DNA of 64,000 nucleotides from positions 9,116,501-9,180,500 of the forward strand of contig OY987244.1 in NCBI GenBank assembly GCA_963920765.1. Direction: 5' to 3'. The stretch is from Ulota crispa. Lineage: Eukaryota > Streptophyta > Bryopsida > Orthotrichales > Orthotrichaceae. The notes under the pieces are model-generated. The model searched no databases and was not told the DNA's origin. It was given only the letters and a program-made list of their open reading frames with translations. The position numbers were made by a program, and so were the translations under genes. Shown one piece after another: positions 55,396-64,000 of this stretch (its first letter is position 1; each line of letters starts with the position of its first letter).

Positions 55396-56921
55396 CAATG
55401 ACTCACAAAACCAAGTCAATGCCTAGTGTTGCTTAATTTAACTTACTGTATCTACTTCATAAATGAGAATCAACATGTGTCATTAAAGGTAGGTGAGAGG
55501 TATCCAGGTATCCACTAATGCATGGAAGCCTTAATGAAAATTTTGAAAAAGTGACTGGACATTTCATTTTCAAATGAGAGTTGCTCACTAACTTAGCAAT
55601 GAGTCTTGTTAGTAGGAAATGGCCACTGTTTCTTCTCTTTTAGTAGTACATTGCACTTTTAGTTCTTCTACACCATGACAAGGCCATTATCTTTTGAAAA
55701 GCAAAATATTGTAGTATCCTTGCTACAAAAGGGATGGAGCACAAGGAGAGGAGCCAAATGGCTTAACTATTAGTCAATCTAGAGTTGAGAGAATTCAAAA
55801 GAAACAATTTCTTAATGCTAAACCATCTTTAAGAGGAAGACCAACTATAATTTCAGACCATTTGATATGAGGGCATGTGTGAGAGCATAGACAATTGGCA
55901 AATTTGATATTGCTATAGAAGCATGCAAATTGGTTAAGCAACAATTTGGTAATAAGATGAGTGTCTAGATATTGTGATGTGCTTTGACTTTTGCTTGTTT
56001 GAAGGCTTGTTGTGTGAAGAAGAAACCTCTTCTTTCACAAAAGAATATTCAAGTTTGTTTAGATTTTACCAAATCTCATGAAAATTGGAGTGTTGCAAAT
56101 TGGAAGCAAGTGATTTCCTCAAATGAGACCAAGATCAACCATCCTTGCTCAGATGGTTGTTATTGGTGTTGGGCTCAAGAAGGAGAGGGTCTTACAGATC
56201 AAACAGTGAAACATGGAGGAGGTTGTATAATGATTTGGAGTTGCATGAGTGCAATTGGACTTGGTTTGATTTGCAAAATAGAAGGTGGAATGAATCAATA
56301 TATCTACCATGAAATATTAGAGGCTAATCTTTATGGCACTTTTCTAAAGTATGGCATAGAAGCATCTAGAATCATTTTTCAACATGACAACAATCCTAAA
56401 CACACAACAAAATCAATGAAAGAGTGTTTGTCTAAACAACCTTCCAATGTTTTAAAGTGGCTTGCTCAATCACCTAACCTAAATCCTATAGAACATCCAT
56501 GGACAACTCTAAAACTAGAAGCTCAATTATTATCCAACACCTCCAAAAGGTCTTCTAGAATTATGGGAGCGTATATTTCATACTTACAATTCTATCACTT
56601 CCACAAAGTCTCAAAAACTCTATGAGAATATGCCACAAAGAATGCGGACAATTATTTATGCAAAGGACAAGTGACCTGATTTTTTAGTGTGTATTGATAG
56701 ACAAGTTCAAAATTAAGTCAGTGGGGGTTTGATTCTAGATTTTTAGTGTTTCCATATAATAAGTTAATTTTGTCTTTGATTTCCATGTGAATAATCAATA
56801 CAGCTTCTACTCTTTAAAGTGAATTTTAACTTGCTAAATAGTTGAATTGTTCACTCCCTGTGATGACATTGCTAATTTACTGAAAAGTAGTGAAACGCTC
56901 ACTTAATATTGTGAGTCACTG
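55396..56921 (+). mobile_element. Decayed Tc1-type DNA transposon, ~1.5 kb
   Basis: The right end read inward is CAGTGACTCACAATATTAAG, flanked by TA at 56,922. The proposed left end is CAATGACTCACAAAACC at 55,396, flanked by TA at 55,394. The ends share CARTGACTCACAA and diverge beyond, so the left boundary is less certain than the right. The length and TA flanks are as expected for Tc1/mariner elements. A broken transposase lies inside in the plus orientation. Confidence 0.75.
55680..56625 (+). pseudogene. Broken Tc1-type (DD34E) transposase
   Basis: About 55,685-55,860 gives an N-terminal helix-turn-helix region (SFEKQNIVVSLLQKGWSTRR, then SLRGRPTIISD) with stops. The open frame 55,984-56,625 gives the catalytic domain: NWSVANWKQVISSNETKIN, VKHGGGCIMIWSCMS, IIFQHDNNPKHTTKS and LAQSPNLNPIEHPW. 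The spacing of the last two fits DD34E. The family's first catalytic residue is the Asp of SDETK, which here is Asn (SNETK). The second Asp and final Glu are kept. Besides the lost Asp, upstream stops show it is dead. The sequence resembles fungal and animal Tc1 transposases rather than the plant DD39D mariner type, by recall of motifs. Confidence 0.88.
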
Positions 56922-56923
56922 TA

Positions 56924-57316
56924 TGAAGGAAACATACACAAGAAACAAACATTTAACATTGTTAAAAACGTAAAACCCTTGGAAACAAAATAACAAATGT
57001 AAAAGATTCATCGTAAAATTTAATTTATGCCTAAAAATGATAAATAAATACGCCCTCACAAATTACTTTAAGATGATCACATTAGCATTACACCGAAAGG
57101 AGAAATCACACGAAAAATATTTCAACCAGAAATAGTGTCAACAGGTGTTCTTCGGTTAGTGACCCACATATTAAAAACAAGTTCATCCTCAATCCCCAAA
57201 GACAATTGACACATACTCAACCCACCCAACCAACATTACTCCCCTCGTCATGTCCACGACTGTCACGTAAAACAAGGCCATAAAGTACCCACAAACAAAA
57301 AATCTGAAGGCATACA
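56924..57316. other. Spacer between the Tc1-type element and arm 2
   Basis: About 390 bp without a recognised feature. It differs completely from the DNA next to the matching end of arm 1 at 46,450, so the duplication stops cleanly at 46,449/57,317. Confidence 0.6.
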
Positions 57317-60300
57317 AGACATCCTCCTTCGCCACCACAAAAAAACCGACGAGCAACTTGGACAAGATGCTCAGAGTCGCAATGTAGACGATGAACGAAC
57401 ACCTTCGTAGCAACATCGCACTCACATCATTGGATGGACTCCTGTTGCCAAACCCTTGCATCCGATCCAAGCGGTCCAACAACGTTACACTCGCACGAAT
57501 CACCCCAATCTATGGACTCAATGGAACATCACTCAAATCACTCGTGCCAAGGTGCATTTGCATCGGAGTTATCCATTCCATTCCATGAAGTCTATTTGCA
57601 TCCAAAGCACCGCTTTTGCAATACCCAATATTGTTGCCACCAAACAAATGCTCCACGTGAACGTCCACCGATCCTCCAAACTGGCCGTCCGTTGACACCA
57701 CATGCAGAACAAAACAGCTGCTGCTGCACTCCAAAGCGTCCAAGAACCAGCCCTAGGCCACCGTCAGTGCCTCCTCACCACCTTACATGACCCCATCATA
57801 CACCGCGACCTTCCCGCAACCGGAACCGACCACGCACCCTCACATCGTCTTCGCCCATGCAATTCGTTGAAAAGACCGCCGGCATCGGCATCCACAAATT
57901 ACAATAAATCGTTTTAACATACACTTCGCCAAATGTGCCCCAACTTGCGTTCGGCGCTCCTATCCTACTGTCTCCGAACACGCCCATTCAAGCGAGAGAC
58001 CAAAATGGCTGCTACCCAACCCCCTCCTCCCCTCAAGAATAGAACGGAGCCCCCGGCGCCGATCTCCAACGGCTACTTCCTACCACCCTCTGCAGCCAAT
58101 GGCGGCTTGCAAAGCCTCGCTGCCGCTACCTACGTTTATGAACAGAAGGATGCCCTCACGGCGTCCACTCCGGCTGCACGTTGCTTGCCGCAGCCCTAAA
58201 GGCGCTCAAGAATCACCATCCACCACGTGGATTGTAAGAAAGCCTACACTATGTGTCGGTACGTCTCGAAAACCATGCGCACCCGCCTCCCGTCGCCGCC
58301 GTGCGCAACGCGTCGTTCTCGCCTTGCGCTCTCCTTCGCCGTCCTCCTGCTCCCAGGGGGACGGCCGCACCTCATGCACGACCGCTGGCTCTCGAATCTG
58401 CACCGCCACGGACGGACGCCCACGACTGCCGCCTCTCGACTCCTGTACACACCAGCGGAAGCGACCCCGACCCGAAGCCCACCCCGTCCGCCTCCTCTCG
58501 CCGGGCGTCGTCCTCCGTCGCCCCCCTTGGCTCAATACAGCTCCGTGGAGTTGAACTTCGCGAACGCCTCCTTCAGCAGGTCGAACACCTTCTCTGCGGT
58601 GTACTTCTGCTGCACCGTCGCCCCCTTCTGCTGCACCTTGTCCGGGTGCACGCACAGGATCGCCCTCTGATAAGCCTTCTTCACGGAAATGCCCGTGATC
58701 AGGTCCGTCAGAGACAGCGGCTTCCAGTTCGACTCCGGCCACAGCACCAGGTGCAGCGACGACAGCAGAGCCCGCAGATTCCCCTCCTTGCCGGTCGCCC
58801 ACCGCCGTACCTCCGCATCCAGGTTCCCCGCGGACCTGCTCCTCTCCGCCTGCTCCATCAGCAACGCCTTGTCGCGGTCGTTCTTCTCCTTTAGCGCCAG
58901 CTGCGCCCGCTCTATCGTCTTCTGGTGCCTCTCCAGCCGCAGCTTCCTCCTCTCCGCGGTCTCCCCCGGCATGTCCTGGAACTCGTCGCCCGTCGGCGCC
59001 GTCTGCGTCAGCAGAGTCGTCCAGTCGTCCACGGCCTTCACCGGCGCCTGCGGTCTCCTGGGCGCCGGGCTGAACGCCGGCGAGCTTCCCGTCGACGAGT
59101 ACACGGGATTTCCAGCCGACGGCCGCCGAACGTCGACTCCGGCGGGGGCGGCGGCGGCGGCGGCGGCTTGGCTCGTGGACGGTCGCTGCCTCGGCTCGCT
59201 CGTCGCCCGACTGCTCGCGCTCGCGCCTCGGGGTTGCTCGGCCGCGCCCCTCTCTCTCTCCCGCCTCCGGTCGCGCTCTCTGTCTCGCTCCCGCTCCTTC
59301 TCCCTCTCCTCCTTCTCCCGCCGCTCCCGCTCCCGCTCCTCTCCTCCTCTCCCGCCGCTCCCGCTCCCGCTCCCTCTCCTCCTTCGCCCTCGCTCTTCTC
59401 GCTTTCTCCTCGCGCTCTCTCCTNNNNNNNNNNNNNNNNNNNNNNNNNNNNNNNNNNNNNNNNNNNNNNNNNNNNNNNNNNNNNNNNNNNNNNNNNNNNN
59501 NNNNNNNNNNNNNNNNNNNNNNNNNNNNNNNNNNNNNNNNNNNNNNNNNNNNNNNNNNNNNNNNNNNNNNNNNNNNNNNNNNNNNNNNNNNNNNNNNNNN
59601 NNNNNNNNNNNNNNNNNNNNNNNGCTGCTCCTTCTCCCGGGCGCTCTCCCGCGCCGCCGCCGCTCTCGCCGATGCCGCCTTCTCCGCGCGCTCTCGGGCT
59701 TCCGCGATCGCCCTGTCCGCGGCGGCCTTCTCCACCCGCTGCTGTGCCTCCCTGGCGGCTCTGTCCCCGGCTCTCTTCGCCCTCTCCGCGGCCTCGTCGT
59801 CTCGACCGCTCGACGCCTCGTTTCTGCCGTCCGCCCTCTCCCTCGCAGCCTCGCCACTCCTCGCCGCCGCCTCCTGCTCCCTCACCCGCTCCCGCTCCCT
59901 CTCCCTCTCCCTCTGCCTCTCCGCCCTTTCCCTCTGCCTCGCCGCCCTCTCCCGGTCCGCAGCCTCCCGTTCCTTCTGCACCAGCGCCACCTCCCGGTCT
60001 CGGGCAGCCGCCCGCTCCCGCGCCAGCTCCGCCTCCTTCGACGCCTCCTCCCCGTTCGACCTGCTGCTGCCCCTGTACGCCGGCAGCTCGTCCGACCTCC
60101 CCCTGCTCCTCTCGCCCGCGCTGTCCCTGTGGTTCGCCGAGCCCCTGGAGCTCCTCCTCCTCTCGAACCCGGGCCTCGGAGGGGCCCGCGAAGGCGCCCG
60201 TGCCGCCGACGGCGCCGTCACCAGCTTCACGTCGTCCACCGTCACCCACCTCTCCCCGAAGATGTCCACCGGCACTTTGTCCGTGTCGTGCTTCCGCCGC

Positions 60301-61771
60301 CGCTCGTCGCCCGCGCCCACCGACGGCTCGTCGAACTTCGGCTCGCCGTCCGCCTTCGCCGCGAACCCGTTCGACCCCGTCTCCGTCCCCTCCTCGAACG
60401 CCGCTCCCGACGGATAAGACGGCGACGCCACTTCCGGAGCTTCGTTCAGGTCCACGTTGAACGGAACGCCGCCGAAGCCCCTCCTCGAACCCTGCCTCTC
60501 CTCCCACGCGCTCGAACCGCGAGATCCGGCCTCCCTGCCCTCCGACCCGGATCCCGACCGACTCGGAGTGCCATCCTCCTTCGCCTTCGCCTTCGCCGTC
60601 GCCACGGGCGGAGGGTGCGGAAACCCGTCGAACGGGTCGAACGATCCGCTCCCGTCGCCGAACCCCCCGCTCGCTCCCTCGCCGCCACCGCCGCCAGACG
60701 GAACGGAGGCGGCGGGAGGCAGGTCGAACACGTCCAGCGGGTCCGCGTAAGAAGACGCCGCGGGCGGAGGAACCGATCCTGCAATGATGTTGGCGAAAGG
60801 ATCCGCCTCCGCACCCGATGAGAACGGATCGTCGTCAGGTATCGGAGACGAGCTCATGGCCGGGATTCCGCGCATCTCGTCCGCATCCAAGGCCGCAACG
60901 CTGCCAGGCCCCCGAGGGGGATCGCCCTCGCCGCTCGACTTGGCGCCGGGAATGTCCCCGAAAGGATCCGGCGTCGCCCCCGACGTCGAGCTCGGGACGC
61001 TGCCGAACACGTCGTCCTCGTCCGCGCTTATGATCGGAATGCCCCGCATCGCATCCGCGTCCGACACCGCCTTCGCCTTGCCCTGTTCGCCACCGCCGAA
61101 CCCCGGCAGGAACTCGTCGAACACGGGTTCCGACTGCTTCGCTCGCGGAGGGCTGGACTGCGGAGATCGGAACACCGTCGCCTGCTTCGATCGCCCCGAC
61201 GAGCTCGAAAACCCCCCCAGAAGGTCGCCGTCCATCGAGCCGTGCAACGCCGCCGCCCCTCTCGACGAAGGCCTCGGTTTCGACGCGCCGAAGCTCCAAT
61301 CATCGTCGAACAGCGCCTGAGACTGCGTCGCCTTCGCCTCCGCCTTCGGCACGCCGAACGACCCGAACGGGTCGTCGTCGTGGTTCGCGAAACTGTTGTG
61401 CGACGACGATCGCCCGTGCGTGCCCACTCCCCCGGAGAAAATGTCGTCCAAAGAACTAGAAGACCCGTGGGCCGCCGCTGCCTGCGCCGGTTTGGAGGCG
61501 CCGAATCCTCCCAGCAAGTCTTCGGTGAAGGAGTTCTGGCTGGCCTGCGGCGGCCTGGTGCCGGAGGCGTTGAACCCTCCCAGCAGGTCGCCGAAGGCGT
61601 CATTGCTGGACGGCCTCACTCCGGTCGGGGCCCCGCCGAAAACGTCGTCGTAGAGAGCTCCCGAGCTACTGCTTCTGCACATTTGCAACATGCCACTCCA
61701 CGTTCACAGCCTCGTCCTACCAAACGTGTGCAAACTGCACCATGCACCCGCTGAGCACGTACTGCGAGATC
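57317..61771 (-). repeat. Arm 2 of the long inverted duplication
   Basis: Inverse copy of 42,158-46,449. It contains exon 2 of auxilin copy B (58,532-61,674), the last 97 bp of the intron, and 1.2 kb of 3' flank. It looks identical to arm 1 except for the run of N at 59,424-59,623 and two single-base deletions within about 20 bp near 59,340-59,360. Confidence 0.93.
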
Positions 61772-63420
61772 GATTGCACTGACCACGATCAAAATTGAAG
61801 ATTAAAGAGAGTTCTGTGAAACTAATTATAGTAAGAAAATCGGACTGATCGACGATATAGTGGAGGGTCCATTCTAACTTATCGACGTTTATGCATTCAG
61901 CAATTCGTAGCAGGTGACCGGGGTATGGTTTTTAACAGAAGATGCGGACTGCTATGTTCCCGATACCCATCTTTCTGTTATCTCTGGGATCCTCCGGATT
62001 GGAACATGTTGTAAACCGAAACACAATGTTTTGTCAGGCCAACTTAGAAAGGCGACGATAAACAGCCAGTTAATGCTTTTCCATATGCATTCGGGATTTT
62101 TACTTAATATAGGATATATAAGCGAGCATCTGGAAATGAGACGTGGCTATCGATTCCGACATTTCGTCACGACCTAAGTAAGCTATATTGAATCTGTCAA
62201 AAAATATAGTTTCGATCTGGAATCGAATTTACGGGACAACAAACGTAATTCTCACAATAAAAGGCGACCTAGAGAGCCACCTTTCACGTCTGTTGTTTCT
62301 GAAGATCCTGTGTCAAGAATCGGCACTTGGACACAAGAAATGAACGATTGAATCTCGTTTAGGCGAGGGTAGAGACAGTAAGAATGTCACATTGGAGTGT
62401 CTAATCTGTTCAGGATTTGTCAGAAGCCTTTACAAAGAGTGAGCAGCAAACTGAGCTTCTTCAGATGAAAAGGAGAGAAGAGGAAGTACGCGGACTGGCG
62501 CTGATACCTATCAAGAGCAGATAAACACTTCAAGAACGGTGTAACATTCGGCTTTTCGCGACATATCTCACTTGGAGAAAGCGCCGAGAAAGGCGCGGAG
62601 TGTACGAGAAGACGTAAAATACAACAAAGACGTTCCACCAGAAAGCACGTCTCCTTTAAACTAAAAGTCTGGCAATCACTCTACTATCGTATAGATAAAC
62701 GGAGGTCAAAATTGCGTTTTAGACAGCATAAAATAAGGCTGTCGTCGTTATGGCACTCAGTGACGCGATTAAAGCTCATGCGCACGCAACAGTTTCCGTT
62801 GATCTCACCTACCGATTCTGAAAGAAAGCTTTAGGGTTCGCTCAAAAGAAAATGACAACGTCTACCGGTCAAGTAAATAAACCCTACCGTAGAGCAGCTC
62901 ACTCCTCAACAACCTGATCTCGTACAAACCTAAGTCCTTGACAACCAGATCCCGCACAATCTATTATTTGTGAAGCTCTGTGAACACCTCAGAGGAATGC
63001 GTATTATTCTCGGAATAAACCGCGCGAAAATTCGATCGCAAGGAATTGGGACGATGTGCAGTTGTGTGCTCATCAGATATTAAATCAGTGGGTGCAGTGC
63101 GTGACCATAACCTACTCAAGCAGAGCCTGAAGACGAGATCCGCATCCGTCATCAAAACTGCCAAAGCCTCGTCTGCTGTCGCCACTCTCGAACAGAGGTA
63201 CATACCTGAAGTTGCCGCCGTTGCCGGAGGGCGATGGATTGAAGACGGAGCTGAAGAGGTCGTCGTTGGCCATCCTCGGCGCCGATCCAGAGCGTTGGCC
63301 CATTCCCGGAGGGCCCGACGATCCAGCTCGGCTGTGGCTGCTGCCTCCGGCCATGGGCGTGCTACTGCCGCCTGGTTTCAAGCCATAGTCGCGGTGCAAG
63401 ATGTCGGCGAAGTCCTCCAT
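58532..63420 (-). CDS. Auxilin-like J-domain protein, copy B, two exons, interrupted by a gap
   Basis: Exon 1 is 63,420-63,206 (start [18 protein letters not shown]) and exon 2 is 61,674-58,532. The 1.53-kb intron (63,205-61,675) has GT-AG borders in the same phase as copy A. Exon 1 differs from copy A at about 15 of 70 residues and its intron shows no visible similarity to that of copy A until the last 97 bp. Exon 2 looks identical to copy A, with the same DLLGGF and DPF motifs, charged helix and HPD J-domain. In the assembly the Arg/Glu-rich stretch contains 200 N, and two nearby one-base deletions shift the frame, so the J-domain is out of frame as written. Both faults sit in low-complexity DNA at a contig edge, so sequencing error is more likely than a true lesion. 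Role as for copy A: clathrin uncoating with Hsc70. Confidence 0.82.
59424..59623. other. Assembly gap of exactly 200 N
   Basis: The round size suggests a placeholder. By comparison with arm 1, only 35 bp (44,306-44,340) lie between the matching flanks, so the true gap is probably much shorter. Confidence 0.97.
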
Positions 63421-64000
63421 CTTCGTCGCTCCAAACCCTGGCGCCGCGCCTCCAGATCTGCGGCTTCCACGGCGCCGACTAAAGCAGGCGAATTAGGGGC
63501 CGCGCCTCAGGAGGAAAGGAAGAGGCATTAGAATGGCAGGGAGGTCATGGCCGGGAGCGGCGCTACCACCGCCATAGCCAGGAGGCGAAGCAGCAAATGC
63601 GAAGGGGAGGAGTGCGTTGGGCCTCAGTCACACGATGATGAATGCGTCGAAAGCGTCTAATGCATGATGCGACGAGGATGGGGGTCGGTCTCGGACAAAC
63701 AAGCATGCCAGTCCCCACCAGTCAAAACGTTTTGTGCTAATTATCGGTTTTTGCTACGGCTAATTGTAAAATATTTAGCTATACACGGGTTTGGGAGTAG
63801 GAGCCCAAGGTTCAAAAATTTATAAATTATTTTGAAATTGTGCTCATATTTGTAATATTTTTCATTTTCATGGCCCTACTAGTAATTTCTCCTAAAATAA
63901 ACTTATTTTTGAAAGCATTGCCCGTTTGGGCTTTTTTGTTACAAGTTTCCATTTATGAACTTCTTGTTTAAAATTTACTATACTTTTGTTTTTATTTTAA
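63421..64000 (-). promoter_or_regulatory. Upstream region of auxilin-like gene B
   Basis: GC-rich up to about 63,620, then AT-rich to the window end. Just before the start codon it shares a CAGGGTTTGGAG-like word with the same place in copy A but is otherwise different, so the two copies probably have different promoters. No other gene is recognised here. Confidence 0.45.

Overview
The window looks like nuclear DNA of a land plant. Two host genes can be modelled exon by exon with GT-AG introns. One is an 18-exon peroxisomal multifunctional protein of fatty-acid beta-oxidation (MFP2/AIM1 type, ending in the peroxisomal signal SRL). The other is a two-exon auxilin-like J-domain gene, present as two convergent copies. 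A CACTA transposon carrying the plant Tnp2/DUF4218/DUF4216 and Transposase_24 set supports a plant. PiggyBac, fungus-like Tc1 and Plavaka-like elements beside it would be unusual in a seed plant, so a seed-free plant (bryophyte, lycophyte or fern) is my tentative reading. The species cannot be named from the sequence.

Layout. 1-2.8 kb holds minus-strand remains of a Plavaka/Tnp2-related transposase. 4,664-18,369 is an end-to-end CACTA element of 13.7 kb, with 26-bp terminal inverted repeats, a 3-bp ACA target duplication, about 157-bp subterminal repeats, a decayed Tnp2 gene (minus) and a decayed Transposase_24-type gene (plus) that diverge from the centre. 18.4-24.1 kb is AT-rich, with several short tandem repeats and one unrecognised decayed gene-like stretch. 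24.1-25.0 kb is a foldback structure whose arms carry a 21-bp minisatellite. 26,497-34,760 is the intact MFP2 gene. 35.3-38.45 kb is an old minus-strand LINE hit by two short TTAA-flanked piggyBac-type MITEs. 40,361-45,234 (plus) and 63,420-58,532 (minus) are the two auxilin-like genes.

The auxilin genes lie tail to tail. Their second exons, the end of the intron and about 1.2 kb of 3' flank form inverted arms (42,158-46,449 and 57,317-61,771) that look identical outside one assembly gap and two single-base differences beside it. Their first exons and most of the intron are clearly diverged. The roughly 10.9-kb spacer contains a decayed 6.67-kb piggyBac element (48,008-54,681) and a decayed 1.5-kb Tc1-type element (55,396-56,921).

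The host genes share no pathway: MFP2 acts in peroxisomal beta-oxidation, and the auxilin-like proteins are expected to help Hsc70 uncoat clathrin vesicles. I found no clear new biological system. The most interesting feature is the auxilin inverted duplication, which is either a very recent gene-conversion tract or an assembly artefact. The unusual set of DNA transposons comes next.
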